In this document: in pieces, positions 43,308 to 52,738 of the stretch
Layout of the letters: every line of letters starts with the position of its first letter
Position numbering within the stretch: the stretch's first letter is position 1
Assembly: GCA_039978895.1 (NCBI GenBank)
Contig: JBDWAL010000059.1
Span: 72,727-136,726, forward strand
Origin: Aliishimia sp039978895
GTDB lineage: Bacteria; Pseudomonadota; Alphaproteobacteria; Rhodobacterales; Rhodobacteraceae
DNA: 64,000 nucleotides
Direction: 5' to 3'
The notes under the pieces: model-generated
Seen by the model: only the letters and a program-made list of their open reading frames with translations
Database searches by the model: none
What the model was told of the DNA's origin: nothing
Made by a program: the position numbers and the translations under genes

Positions 43308-45212
43308 ATGGCCTATGCCGGGATCGAAGACAAGAATGCCATCGAAGCACAATCGTCGTGGGAGGATCGCGACCTTCCAGTGACGCTGTATGAAATGCTG
43401 TCAAACACAGCGTCGAAATTCCCCAATCACAACGCGGTCAGTTATCAATTGCTGTCGGGGCCAACCGATAAAGCGGAAACACTGAACTGGTCCCAACTTC
43501 ATGGCAAAGTCACCCAAGCTGCCAACTTGTTCCGCAGCCTTGGTGTGGGACCAAAAGATGTTGTCGCCTATATTTTGCCCAATGCAAACGAGACCCTTTT
43601 CACTGTGATTGGTGGTTCGGTCGCAGGTATCGCCAACCCAATCAACCCGCTGCTTGAACCCGAGCAAATCGGTGCAATTTTACGCGAAACCAACGCCAAA
43701 GTGGTTGTAACGCTGAAGCCTTTCCCGAAAACGGATGTGGCCGAAAAAACGGCGGAAGCCGTGCGTCACGCGCCAAATGTGAAAACCGTCTTGGAGGTCG
43801 ATCTCAATCGCTACCTCACGCCACCAAAGTCATGGATTGTGCCCTTCATCCGGCCCAAACTGACCGGGCCAAAGCACGCGGAATACAAAGACTTTACCAA
43901 AGAGCTGAACAAGCAACCAACGACGCTTCAGTTTGAAGACGTTAAAGAAGACAGGGTCGCTTGTTATTTCCACACCGGTGGAACAACCGGCATGCCGAAA
44001 GTGGCGCAACACAAGTATTCCGGGTTGATTTACAATGGCTGGCTTGGGGCCGAGCTTTTGTTGACAGAACAAGACAGTCTTTTGTGTCCACTGCCATTAT
44101 TTCACGTCATGGCCGTGCACGTGATTGTGATGGGCGCAATCGCTGCGGGTGCGCATGTGGTCTTTCCAACGCCACAAGGATATCGCGGCGAAGGGGTGTT
44201 CGACAATATTTGGAAGCTGACCGAGCGGTGGAAAATTACGTTTATCGTATCGGTTCCAACGGCTTTGGCAGCCATGATGCAACGTCCCATCGATGCGGAT
44301 GTCAGCACGGTAAAGACCGCATTTTCAGGTTCAGCACCGTTGCCCAAAGAGCTGTTCAAACGTTTTGAAGAAGCGACAGGGGTCACAATTGTCGAAGGCT
44401 ATGGCATGACGGAAGCCACATGTTTGGTGTCTGGCAACCCTGTGGACGGCGTCAAAAAGATTGGCAGCATTGGGATTCCGTTCCCCTACACGGATGTGAA
44501 AATCGTCAAGCAAACCAATGATGGCCCGCTAGAATGCGCTGTCGATGAGGTTGGCGAAATCTGTATCAACAATCCCGGCGTCTATGTCGGTCACACCTAT
44601 ACCGAAGTCGAAAAGAACGTAGATTTGTTCTATGCAGACAGCCACTTGCGCACAGGTGATCTGGGACGTTTGGATAGCGATGGGTACTTGTGGATCACAG
44701 GTCGCGCCAAGGACTTGATCATTCGTGGTGGTCACAACATTGATCCCGCGGAAATCGAAGAAGCACTGCTGGGTCATGAGGCCGTCTCTTTTGCGGGGGC
44801 CATCGGTCAACCGGATCAACATTCCGGCGAAGTGCCCTGCGCCTTTGTCGAGCTTGTTGACGGTATGAACGTCACTGAAGACGAATTACTGGAATTCTGC
44901 AAACTGCATGTTCATGAGCGCGCGGCACAGCCCAAGCACATTGAAATCATGGTTGAATTGCCAAAAACAGCGGTGGGTAAGATCTTCAAGCCGGATCTGC
45001 GCAAAAAAGCAATCACGCGGGTCTACAATGCGACCTTAGCGGCAAACGACCTTGCCGAAGCGCATGTGGTTTCTGTGGTGGATGACAAAAAGCGTGGGCT
45101 TGTCGCGCAAGTTAACCTGAACGGCGCGGACGAAGCCGCCGTAGGTGCGCTGCTTGGCAACTTCCCAGGGCAATGGGAAGTCAAAGACGCCGCTGCAATG
45201 GCCGCTCAATAG
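43308..45212 (+). CDS. Acyl-CoA synthetase (AMP-binding)
   Basis: ANL-superfamily ligase of 634 residues that activates a carboxylic acid with ATP and CoA. Motifs seen are YFHTGGTTGMPKVAQHKYSG (P-loop A3, about residue 222), VEGYGMTEATCLVSGNP (A5), RTGDLGRLDSDGYLWITGRAKDLI (A7/A8 region, abridged to residues about 447-470) and the catalytic lysine in KTAVGKIFKPDLR (A10, about residue 560). It has a strong GGAGGAGA ribosome-binding site. The next gene, a lipase-like hydrolase, starts at the last base of its stop codon, so the pair may process an ester-linked acyl substrate. Confidence 0.92.
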   Translation: MAYAGIEDKNAIEAQSSWEDRDLPVTLYEMLSNTASKFPNHNAVSYQLLSGPTDKAETLNWSQLHGKVTQAANLFRSLGVGPKDVVAYILPNANETLFTVIGGSVAGIANPINPLLEPEQIGAILRETNAKVVVTLKPFPKTDVAEKTAEAVRHAPNVKTVLEVDLNRYLTPPKSWIVPFIRPKLTGPKHAEYKDFTKELNKQPTTLQFEDVKEDRVACYFHTGGTTGMPKVAQHKYSGLIYNGWLGAELLLTEQDSLLCPLPLFHVMAVHVIVMGAIAAGAHVVFPTPQGYRGEGVFDNIWKLTERWKITFIVSVPTALAAMMQRPIDADVSTVKTAFSGSAPLPKELFKRFEEATGVTIVEGYGMTEATCLVSGNPVDGVKKIGSIGIPFPYTDVKIVKQTNDGPLECAVDEVGEICINNPGVYVGHTYTEVEKNVDLFYADSHLRTGDLGRLDSDGYLWITGRAKDLIIRGGHNIDPAEIEEALLGHEAVSFAGAIGQPDQHSGEVPCAFVELVDGMNVTEDELLEFCKLHVHERAAQPKHIEIMVELPKTAVGKIFKPDLRKKAITRVYNATLAANDLAEAHVVSVVDDKKRGLVAQVNLNGADEAAVGALLGNFPGQWEVKDAAAMAAQ

Positions 45213-46141
45213 TGGAGCCCAAATACGAGGCGCTTCTTGACGATGAGGTCAAAGCCTACATCGCGCGCTGCGATGCCCTATATCCACCGGATGCCGTGGA
45301 TTTGGACATCGCAGGGCAGCGGCGCGTATATGATCTTATGTGCGCCGATTTTGATGTTGGACGCCCAGACAATGTGAGCGTTTGGGATGAGCCGCATGGC
45401 GGTGTGCCTTGTCGCCGCTATGAGGTCGGCGCATCCGATGAGACGGTGATCTATTATCATGGGGGCGGCTTCGTTGTCGGCAGCTTGGACAGCCATGACA
45501 GTATCTGTGCCGAACTCTGCGCTAACACTGGATTGCGCGTTGTTGCTGTGGATTATCCGCTCGCGCCGGAACACAGCTACCCGGATGACTTCAATGCGTC
45601 CCTAGCCGCATTTGAGGCGGTCTCAACGGCTTGGCCGGGTTCGATCGTTTTGTGTGGCGACAGCGCAGGCGCCAATCTGGCAGCCGCGCTGAGCGGTCAT
45701 TTGCGGGGCGCAGATCGAAGACCCGTTGGACAAGTGTTGATCTATGGTGGTTTTGGCGGAGATCGCAATTTGCCGTCATACACCCAACATGCCAACGCGC
45801 CGCAACTCACGGTAAAGGACATGGAGTTTTACATGATGGTGCGTCCCGGTGGCACGCCACCTGTGGGCGATCCGCGCTATGCCCCTTTGCAAGACACAGA
45901 TTTCACAAACTTACCGCCAACGCTTTGTGTGTCAGCCGCGTGTGATCCATTGGCCTCTGACAGCGGGGCCTATTGCGATGTGATCACATCTGCGGGGGGA
46001 CAAGCGCACTGGGTGAATGAGGACGGGCTGGTGCATGGGTATTTGCGTGCACGAACTATGAGCGAGAAAGCCGCAAAGAGTTTTGAGCGCATCTGCGTTG
46101 GGGTGCAAACACTGGCGCGCGGTGCGTGGGATTTTCAATAA
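45212..46141 (+). CDS. Alpha/beta hydrolase (hormone-sensitive-lipase family)
   Basis: Esterase of 309 residues. The oxyanion motif YYHGGGFVVGSLDSHD (HGGG, about residue 84), the nucleophile elbow CGDSAGANLA (Ser at about residue 150), and the acid and histidine in SAACDPLASD and EDGLVHGYL are all present, the HSL-family triad. It starts with GTG sharing one base with the upstream stop codon (TAGTG), so expression is coupled to the acyl-CoA synthetase. Together they could release and activate an acyl chain. The substrate is unknown. Confidence 0.88.
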   Translation: MEPKYEALLDDEVKAYIARCDALYPPDAVDLDIAGQRRVYDLMCADFDVGRPDNVSVWDEPHGGVPCRRYEVGASDETVIYYHGGGFVVGSLDSHDSICAELCANTGLRVVAVDYPLAPEHSYPDDFNASLAAFEAVSTAWPGSIVLCGDSAGANLAAALSGHLRGADRRPVGQVLIYGGFGGDRNLPSYTQHANAPQLTVKDMEFYMMVRPGGTPPVGDPRYAPLQDTDFTNLPPTLCVSAACDPLASDSGAYCDVITSAGGQAHWVNEDGLVHGYLRARTMSEKAAKSFERICVGVQTLARGAWDFQ

Positions 46142-46218
46142 CCGTTCTGTGCGCTGAATGCTGTGCTAGGGTTTCCTGATGAATCAGCGTTCTCCATGTT
46201 GAAGTGAAAGGGCTGCGC

Positions 46219-46794
46219 ATGTTTGAAGGGCTGTTCGGCAAAAAGAGCTTTAGGTATAAATGCAGTGAATGTGGCAAAACCCACATTGGATCACCGTCGT
46301 TTTCCCTAAAATATCCCCCGTATTTCTTTGACGTGCCTGAAAACCAACGAAACGACTGCGTTCAAGTCAGCGAGGATCTATGCAAGATCACGCCGGGTGC
46401 GAACAACGCTGGCGACGATGAAATCCATTGCCTTCGGGGTATTCTGGAAATCCCAATCAAAGGTGCATCTGAACCCTTCACGTGGGGCGTTTGGGTTAGC
46501 CAGTCAAAAGAAAAATTCGACGAATACGTTAAGACCTTTGATACGGACCAATCGGACACGGGAAGCTTTGGATGGTTGCCTGTGAGCTTGCCTTTTTACA
46601 ACGAAACTCTGGCCGGCGATCCTCTTACCCATTTGGAATGCGATGTTCATTGGGGCATTAAAGGTCAAAGGCCGAAGGTTGTCCTGTGGAAGAACCAGCA
46701 TCAGCTTGCCGTTGATCAACTCAAAGGCATCAGTTGGAAACGGGCGATCAGAATTGCAACATGCGCGAATAAAGAGTTTCGTGAACACAAGTAG
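46219..46794 (+). CDS. DUF2199 domain-containing protein
   Basis: Protein of 191 residues of unknown function. It begins with a CxxC knuckle (YKCSECGKTHIG, residues about 14-25) that may bind zinc, and carries the aromatic-rich DUF2199 core: YPPYFFDVPENQR, FTWGVWVSQSKEKF, GWLPVSLPFY. The ATG is preceded by AAAGGG at good spacing. Its base composition looks more AT-rich than its neighbours, which would fit recent arrival, but I have not measured this. No operon partner. Confidence 0.82.
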   Translation: MFEGLFGKKSFRYKCSECGKTHIGSPSFSLKYPPYFFDVPENQRNDCVQVSEDLCKITPGANNAGDDEIHCLRGILEIPIKGASEPFTWGVWVSQSKEKFDEYVKTFDTDQSDTGSFGWLPVSLPFYNETLAGDPLTHLECDVHWGIKGQRPKVVLWKNQHQLAVDQLKGISWKRAIRIATCANKEFREHK

Positions 46795-46891
46795 ACGGCC
46801 AGTTTGGCGTTCCTAAAAATGCGCAGCTTAGGTCTTGCCTCGCAGGGTAATCTGCCGTGCGGACGTGGCAGCCGACGCCTGCACATGCGCC

Positions 46892-47728
46892 CTATTTCAG
46901 GAACGGTCGCGCTTTCATTGTGTCGGGGATCGGCGCGCCGAGGCGGGACAAAATGGTGGGTGCCAGTTGTAACTGATCCATGACCACATCTTCCGCAGGG
47001 CCTTCAGCAGGTCCAAAATAGTACATTGCTGCTTCTTGTTGCAACGCGCTGCGGCCGCCATGGTGACCGCGCTCGTCCTGCCCGTGATCCGCGGTGACAA
47101 TGATCTCATACCCCATGTTGCGCCATTGGTGGATAAACGGGGCAAGCATTTCATCCATGACATGGCAGGCATGATCCATTTCCTGACTTTCGTGGAAAAA
47201 CCTATGCCCCATACTATCAAGCGTGCAGGTGTGTAGCATCGCGTAGTTGAGATCATTCTTGTGGCAAAGCGAGGTCAGCGTCGCAAACAGGTCCACGTCT
47301 GAGGGCGTCATCTGATTGATCTGCCCATAGCCCGTCATGGTGTGGAACCGACCGTGGTTGATCGTGTCACTCTCGGGTTCATCATATTCGATGTCACGCA
47401 CGTAATCGAAGGGGGAGCGGTTGAAGAATTCGGACCAAAAACTGTGCGCCACAGCACCAGTCGTCCCGCCCGCCTTGCGCACTTGCGAAAACACATCTGG
47501 ATGCTTCAATCGAAAGACGTTCCCATTGCCCGTGCAGCCATGTTCTTGCGGCGTGACGCCCGTGTGAATGGAGGCATAGCAACTGGCAGATGTGGACGGC
47601 AACACTGCGCGATGCGTCCACACGCGTGCTTCGCCAGTGGCGACCCAACCTTCAAGATTTCCGAACAACCTGCGCCAATTGCGCAATGGAACACCGTCCA
47701 AAATGATCAGTAGCAGTTTTCTGTCCAT
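46892..47728 (-). CDS. Alkaline-phosphatase-superfamily phosphodiesterase/nuclease-like protein
   Basis: Protein of 278 residues of the type I phosphodiesterase/nucleotide pyrophosphatase group. Features are LLLIILDGVPLRNW (metal-site Asp, about residue 10), the catalytic-type Ser/Thr region in VLPSTSASCYASIHTGV (about residue 50), HGCTGNGNVF, TCTLDSMGHRFFH and the metal-binding VTADHGQDERGHHGG (about residue 210). It appears cytoplasmic because no signal peptide is present. It is downstream of hemN on the same strand, but the gap is 104 bp and the roles look unrelated. Confidence 0.84.
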   Translation of the reverse strand: MDRKLLLIILDGVPLRNWRRLFGNLEGWVATGEARVWTHRAVLPSTSASCYASIHTGVTPQEHGCTGNGNVFRLKHPDVFSQVRKAGGTTGAVAHSFWSEFFNRSPFDYVRDIEYDEPESDTINHGRFHTMTGYGQINQMTPSDVDLFATLTSLCHKNDLNYAMLHTCTLDSMGHRFFHESQEMDHACHVMDEMLAPFIHQWRNMGYEIIVTADHGQDERGHHGGRSALQQEAAMYYFGPAEGPAEDVVMDQLQLAPTILSRLGAPIPDTMKARPFLK

Positions 47729-47832
47729 GTCACGTTTCCCTTTGGCGCCTCACGGGCATCTAACGGTACTCGCTTCAGGGCTTCAACGGAAAACGAAGGA
47801 TCTGGTTCTTGTGACGTGGATGTCGCGTCACA

Positions 47833-49185
47833 TCACACCGCGACGGCATGGGCGCTTGTGTCCACTTTGGCATTATCCAAATGCGCGGCAATGATGCGTA
47901 GCATTGGGTAAGCGTCCAAGGGGATGTGCAAGCAATCCCCTATGCGCTGCACCAAACCCTGGAATTTTGTCTCTAGGCTGTCCAACTTGGCGACTGCGGG
48001 GCTGGTATCCAGTCGCGTTTCGTCTGCAATCCGGGATAAATCGATCCGGCCATAACACATCAGCTGCTCAATAAGAGCAGCCGTCAGATGTTGGCTTTGG
48101 GTCATTTCGATCCCGCGTTTGGTCGCAAACTCCCCGCGTTTTATGTTTGTTAAATAGTCTGACGTTGAGGTTGCGTTGTGCAGATAGCCCTTAGGATATT
48201 TTGAGATCGCAGATGCGCCAAGCCCGATCAACCATGGACTGGCATCGTCTGTGTACCCTTGGAAATTTCGGTGCAATCGGTGCTCTGCGAGGGCTTTGGC
48301 CAAGCTGTCCTTTGGTTTAACGAAGTGATCAATTCCGATTTGAATATACCCGGCTTGGAAAAGTCGTTCGGCCAGCACATTGAATAACCGCAACCGTTGA
48401 CGTGGATCGGGCAGGGCGTCTTCGGGGATCATCGTTTGGCGACGCGACATCCAAGGCACATGGGCATATCCAAAGGCTGCGATACGGTCAGGATCAAGAT
48501 CTATAACTTTCTGCACGGTGGCCAACAACGTGTCTTTGGTTTGGAACGGTAACCCATACAAAATGTCGAGGTTGATAGAATTCACACCGAGCGCGCGCAG
48601 CTGAGCCATGCATGTTTGCGTTTGCAAAAGGCTTTGTTCACGCCCAATTGCAGCCTGCACTTTGGGTTCAAAATCTTGAACACCCAGACTGGCGCGGTTC
48701 ATACCCGCTGCGACAAAAGCTTCAAGACGGGGATGATCGACTTCGGTTGGATCGATCTCCACAGAGAATTCGGCGTGCTTGGATCGATCAAATGCGGCAT
48801 CGAATGCGTGCATTAAGCGTGTGATCATATGTGGGTGCAGCAATGTTGGCGTGCCACCACCAATATGCACCCGTTCGACTATTACATCGGTTAGGTGCCG
48901 GGCGGTCTTGTGGATTTCCACTTCCAGAACACGCAGATAGTTTTCTACCGCAGTATCGGATTTCGTACCTTGCGTGCGACAGGCGCAGAACCAACATAGC
49001 CGTCGGCAAAATGGAATGTGCATATAAAATGAAACCTTTGCACCGCTGGGAATGGCCGACATCCAATCCGCAGTCGGGGCGGCATCCGTCATTGGCACAA
49101 AGCGATTTGCAGGCGGATAACTGGTATATCGAGGCACACGTGCGTCAAATAATCCGTGGCGCGCAAAGAGGTTTTCATGTTTCAT
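47833..49185 (-). CDS. hemN: Oxygen-independent coproporphyrinogen III oxidase
   Basis: Radical-SAM enzyme of 450 residues that makes protoporphyrinogen IX without oxygen. The Fe-S site CxxxCxxC is in HIPFCRRLCWFCACR (about residue 60), and the HemN core follows (VHIGGGTPTLL, EIDPTEVDHPR, FGYAHVPWM, IGIDHFVKPKDSLA). The start is MKHENLF; an in-frame extension would pass through the FNR box and the divergent promoter. An FNR box lies 35 bp upstream, shared with fnrL. Low oxygen should raise its expression and supply haem for the cbb3 oxidase encoded next door. Confidence 0.95.
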   Translation of the reverse strand: MKHENLFARHGLFDARVPRYTSYPPANRFVPMTDAAPTADWMSAIPSGAKVSFYMHIPFCRRLCWFCACRTQGTKSDTAVENYLRVLEVEIHKTARHLTDVIVERVHIGGGTPTLLHPHMITRLMHAFDAAFDRSKHAEFSVEIDPTEVDHPRLEAFVAAGMNRASLGVQDFEPKVQAAIGREQSLLQTQTCMAQLRALGVNSINLDILYGLPFQTKDTLLATVQKVIDLDPDRIAAFGYAHVPWMSRRQTMIPEDALPDPRQRLRLFNVLAERLFQAGYIQIGIDHFVKPKDSLAKALAEHRLHRNFQGYTDDASPWLIGLGASAISKYPKGYLHNATSTSDYLTNIKRGEFATKRGIEMTQSQHLTAALIEQLMCYGRIDLSRIADETRLDTSPAVAKLDSLETKFQGLVQRIGDCLHIPLDAYPMLRIIAAHLDNAKVDTSAHAVAV

Positions 49186-49219
49186 AGCGCCAACGTGAAC
49201 GGTCCGATCCATACGGTCC

Positions 49220-49233
49220 TTGATATGGATCAA
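49220..49233. promoter_or_regulatory. FNR box between hemN and fnrL
   Basis: TTGATATGGATCAA is a perfect match to the FNR/FnrL consensus TTGAT-N4-ATCAA. It is 16 bp before the fnrL start codon and 35 bp before hemN. So close to the fnrL start it more likely causes autoregulation, while serving as an activating site for hemN. Confidence 0.88.
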
Positions 49234-49249
49234 AAAAGGCGGGTGCGAA

Positions 49250-49987
49250 ATGCAAGTCATTGATATCAGAGAAAATTGCTCGGAATGCCCGATCCGACAC
49301 AGAGCGGTATGCGCGCGCTGCAACGATCAAGAATTGGACCGCCTTGAACAAATCAAATTTTACAGAAGTTATGAGCCGGGACAAACGATTGCGCTGCGCG
49401 GCGATGATATGGAAACCATTTCCTCTGTTGTCAGTGGCACAGCGACGCTGAGCCGTGTGATGGAAGACGGGCGCACGCAAATCGTGGGCTTGTTGTTGCC
49501 GTCTGATTTCATCGGGCGTCCGGGGCGGGCGCATTTACAATATGATGTGACGGCGATCAGCAAAGTAACGTTGTGCTGCTTCAGACGGTTGCCGTTTGAG
49601 GGGCTGGTGGCAGAAACGCCGCATCTTGGCGAACGGATGCTGGAAATGGCGCTGGATGAGTTGGATGCAGCGCGCGATTGGATGCTGCTTTTGGGGCGTA
49701 AAACGGCGCGTGAAAAAGTGGCGTCTTTCCTGTTGTTGATCCACAAACGCTCTGTGCGTCCGGGTGGGGAAACCATGGGCGAAAACTTGCGGTTGGAGTT
49801 GCCGTTGACGCGTGAAGTCATGGCGACTTATCTGGGTTTGACCATTGAAACGGTGTCGCGCCAAGTAACCGGGCTTCGCAAATCCGGCGTGATTGAAACC
49901 GAAGGCAAGAAAATCATCGTGATCCGTGATCTTATCGGGTTGATGACGGAATCGGGCGATGATGACGATGGTGGCATGCTGGATTAG
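49250..49987 (+). CDS. fnrL: Oxygen-sensing FNR-type regulator FnrL
   Basis: CRP/FNR-family regulator of 245 residues. The N-terminal cysteines Cys10, Cys13, Cys21 and Cys24 (CSECPIRHRAVCARC) and the internal Cys109/Cys110 fit a [4Fe-4S] cluster that senses oxygen. The cNMP-like beta-roll spans about 35-130 and the winged helix is at about 185-230 (TREVMATYLGLTIETVSRQVT), whose E-T-V-S-R contacts the TTGAT half-site. It sits between hemN and ccoNOQP, both of which have perfect FNR boxes. It should be the anaerobic activator of both. Confidence 0.95.
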   Translation: MQVIDIRENCSECPIRHRAVCARCNDQELDRLEQIKFYRSYEPGQTIALRGDDMETISSVVSGTATLSRVMEDGRTQIVGLLLPSDFIGRPGRAHLQYDVTAISKVTLCCFRRLPFEGLVAETPHLGERMLEMALDELDAARDWMLLLGRKTAREKVASFLLLIHKRSVRPGGETMGENLRLELPLTREVMATYLGLTIETVSRQVTGLRKSGVIETEGKKIIVIRDLIGLMTESGDDDDGGMLD

Positions 49988-50108
49988 AACGCCAGCTTAC
50001 CAATCCTTCGGACTGGCAGTCGATCGCCTGTAGTGTTTTTCCCAAATTTTATAACAGCCTAACGGTCTTTTGGATCGTAACGTCTGATTTGATGATCTGT
50101 GCGTTCTC

Positions 50109-50122
50109 TTGATCTGGATCAA
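50109..50122 (+). promoter_or_regulatory. FNR box of the ccoNOQP operon
   Basis: TTGATCTGGATCAA is a perfect FNR site, 88 bp before ccoN. A class II promoter with the site centred at -41.5 would begin about 50 bp before the ATG, which leaves an ordinary leader. Confidence 0.88.
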
Positions 50123-50210
50123 GGAGGGCCGCTGCGAGTTCGGATAGGTCCAAGCTGAGGGCAACGCCAAAAGTGCGTTGTCCCGTTACGCGAACAGACG
50201 AGGATCAAAG

Positions 50211-51809
50211 ATGTTGGATTACATCAAGCTAATTGCGCTTGGGTTGGTCGCAATTGTTGCGCTTTATGCGAGCGATCAAGGGTTAGACCTAGCGTTTCGT
50301 GTCCACGGTGTGATCATTTTTGCCGTGGTTGCGGGGATGTTCCTGTGGACATTGCGCTCCATGGGCGAGAAGGAAACGCCCGCCGACACAAGCGGTTATA
50401 TGGACGGGGTGGTGCGCGCAGGTGTGATCGCCACGTCCTTTTGGGGTGTCGTCGGCTTTTTGGTCGGCGTCTTAATCGCCTTTCAACTGGCATTCCCGGT
50501 GTTGAACTTTGAATGGGCACAGCCATTTGCCAATTTCGGACGATTACGGCCATTGCACACAAGCGGTGTGATCTTTGCCTTTGGCGGCAACGCGTTGATC
50601 ATGTCGTCGTTCTACATTGTGCAACGCACCTGTGGCGCGCGCCTTTGGGGCGGCAATCTGGGATGGTTCGTCTTTTGGGGCTACCAACTATTTATCGTGC
50701 TTGCGGCAACAGGATACTTGTTGGGATCAACGCAAAGTAAAGAATACGCAGAGCCCGAATGGTACGTTGATATCTGGCTGACCATCGTGTGGGTGGCCTT
50801 TTTGATCGCTTTCCTTGGGACCATTTTCAAACGTCGAGAAAAGCACATCTACGTGGCCAACTGGTTCCTGCTGAGCTTCATTGTCACCGTCGCCATGCTG
50901 CATTTGGTGAACAATTTGTCGGTCCCTGTGAGTTTGATGGGGTCTAAATCGGTGCAGGTCTTTTCGGGCGTCCAAGATGCCATGACGCAGTGGTGGTATG
51001 GCCACAATGCCGTTGGGTTCTTTCTGACCGCAGGCTTTCTTGGCATGATGTATTACTTCGTGCCCAAGCAAGCCGGGCGTCCTGTGTTCAGTTATAAACT
51101 GTCGATCATCCACTTTTGGGCGCTGATCTTTCTTTATATTTGGGCGGGTCCGCACCATCTGCATTATACCGCGTTGCCGGATTGGGCGACGACGCTGGGC
51201 ATGGTGTTTTCGATCATTCTGTGGATGCCCTCGTGGGGGGGGATGATCAACGGTCTGATGACGTTGCAGGGGGCGTGGGACAAACTGCGCACTGATCCGA
51301 TCATTCGGATGATGGTGATCAGTCTCGCGTTTTACGGCATGTCCACCTTTGAGGGTCCGATGATGTCGATCCGCGCAGTGAATTCGCTGTCGCACTACAC
51401 GGATTGGACGATTGGTCACGTGCATTCTGGCGCGCTGGGCTGGAACGGGATGATCACGTTTGCTGCATTGTACTTCCTGACCCCGCGACTTTGGGGGCGG
51501 GCGCAGATGCATTCGTCGGCGGCGATCAACTGGCATTTCTGGCTCGCGACAATTGGCATCGTTTTGTACGCATCGTCGATGTGGGTGACGGGCATCATGG
51601 AAGGCCTGATGTGGCGTGAAGTTGATGCGCAAGGGTTCTTGGTGAACTCCTTTGCGGACACCGTCAGCGCGAAATTCCCAATGTATGTGGTCCGTGGATT
51701 GGGTGGGGTCATGTACCTGTCCGGCGCGCTGATCATGGTTTGGAACATTTGGATGACGATCCGGGGGGCGCAACCTGTGCGCGCGTCGGTCGGCATTCCT
51801 GCAGAATAA
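50211..51809 (+). CDS. ccoN: cbb3-type cytochrome c oxidase subunit I
   Basis: Catalytic membrane subunit of 532 residues with twelve or more spans. It binds haem b, haem b3 and CuB. Histidine ligands appear in RPLHTSGVIFAFGGN (about residue 114), WWYGHNAVGFF (about 262), AGPHHLHYTALP (about 313) and YTDWTIGHVHSGALGWNG (about 400). The family's cross-linked tyrosine is in the AVGFFLTAGFLGMMYYF region. The cbb3 enzyme has very high oxygen affinity. First gene of ccoNOQP, behind a perfect FNR box. The start is the ATG after GAGGATCAAAG. Confidence 0.97.
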   Translation: MLDYIKLIALGLVAIVALYASDQGLDLAFRVHGVIIFAVVAGMFLWTLRSMGEKETPADTSGYMDGVVRAGVIATSFWGVVGFLVGVLIAFQLAFPVLNFEWAQPFANFGRLRPLHTSGVIFAFGGNALIMSSFYIVQRTCGARLWGGNLGWFVFWGYQLFIVLAATGYLLGSTQSKEYAEPEWYVDIWLTIVWVAFLIAFLGTIFKRREKHIYVANWFLLSFIVTVAMLHLVNNLSVPVSLMGSKSVQVFSGVQDAMTQWWYGHNAVGFFLTAGFLGMMYYFVPKQAGRPVFSYKLSIIHFWALIFLYIWAGPHHLHYTALPDWATTLGMVFSIILWMPSWGGMINGLMTLQGAWDKLRTDPIIRMMVISLAFYGMSTFEGPMMSIRAVNSLSHYTDWTIGHVHSGALGWNGMITFAALYFLTPRLWGRAQMHSSAAINWHFWLATIGIVLYASSMWVTGIMEGLMWREVDAQGFLVNSFADTVSAKFPMYVVRGLGGVMYLSGALIMVWNIWMTIRGAQPVRASVGIPAE

Positions 51810-51823
51810 GGAGGGCTCAACCC

Positions 51824-52549
51824 ATGGGTTTTCTAAACAAACACCAAATCCTAGAGCGCAGTCCGACTTTGCTGCTGGTCTCATCGCTGTTGGTGGTGAG
51901 CATCGGTGGCATCGTTGAAATCGCACCGCTTTTCTATCTCGAAAACACGATTGAGAAGGTCGAGGGAATGCGCCCGTATTCCCCATTGGAACTCGCGGGG
52001 CGCGATATCTATGTCCGTGAGGGGTGCTATGTGTGTCATTCACAGATGATCCGACCGATGCGCGATGAAGTGGAACGGTATGGGCATTACAGCCTTGCGG
52101 CTGAGTCGATGTATGACCACCCCCATCAATGGGGCTCCAAACGGACCGGGCCTGATCTGGCGCGCGTGGGGGGGCGGTATTCGGACAAGTGGCATGTGGA
52201 CCATCTGACGAACCCGCAATCCGTCGTGCCGGAATCCATCATGCCAAAGTATGCGTTTCTGGCACGCGCCACGATGGACAGCGACCACATCCAAGACCTG
52301 ATGGAAACGCATCGCTTTGTCGGCGTTCCCTATAGCGACGTGATGATCGAAAACGCCAAGGCTGATTTCAAGGCGCAAGCCGATCCCGATAGTGACTTTG
52401 ATGGCTTATTGGAACGCTATCCCAACGCTGTTGTGTCTAACTTTGACGAACATGATGGGATCACCGAAATGGACGCGCTGGTGGCGTATTTACAGATGCT
52501 CGGGACCTTGGTCGACTTTTCGACCTTTGTGCCTGACGCAAACCGATAG
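51824..52549 (+). CDS. ccoO: cbb3-type cytochrome c oxidase subunit II
   Basis: Membrane-anchored monohaem cytochrome c of 241 residues. One N-terminal helix (about residues 20-42, LLLVSSLLVVSIGGIVEIAPLF abridged) leads to a periplasmic domain with the haem motif CYVCHSQM (about residue 67). The axial methionine probably lies in ESIMPKYAFL (about residue 141). It passes electrons from CcoP to CcoN. It follows ccoN with an AAGGAGG ribosome-binding site and a gap of 14 bp. Confidence 0.97.
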   Translation: MGFLNKHQILERSPTLLLVSSLLVVSIGGIVEIAPLFYLENTIEKVEGMRPYSPLELAGRDIYVREGCYVCHSQMIRPMRDEVERYGHYSLAAESMYDHPHQWGSKRTGPDLARVGGRYSDKWHVDHLTNPQSVVPESIMPKYAFLARATMDSDHIQDLMETHRFVGVPYSDVMIENAKADFKAQADPDSDFDGLLERYPNAVVSNFDEHDGITEMDALVAYLQMLGTLVDFSTFVPDANR

Positions 52550-52561
52550 GGGGGACCTGTT

Positions 52562-52738
52562 ATGGACACATATTCCTTTATGCGCGCTCTGGCGGACAGT
52601 TGGGTGCTTCTTGCAATGACGATGTTCTATCTGGGCGTCATCTTTTGGGCCTATCGACCGGGGTCAGGAAAGATGCATGACGACATCGCAAAAATTCCAC
52701 TGCGCAACGACACGCTCAAATCACCGGAGGCAGAATAA
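52562..52738 (+). CDS. ccoQ: cbb3-type oxidase small subunit
   Basis: Small membrane protein of 58 residues with one helix (about residues 12-30, SWVLLAMTMFYLGVIFWAY) and a charged tail (YRPGSGKMHDDI). It is of the usual CcoQ/FixQ size and lies in the usual position between ccoO and ccoP. CcoQ stabilises the oxidase, particularly the CcoP interaction. A GGGGGG tract serves as ribosome-binding site, and its TAA stop overlaps the ccoP ATG (TAATG). Confidence 0.93.
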   Translation: MDTYSFMRALADSWVLLAMTMFYLGVIFWAYRPGSGKMHDDIAKIPLRNDTLKSPEAE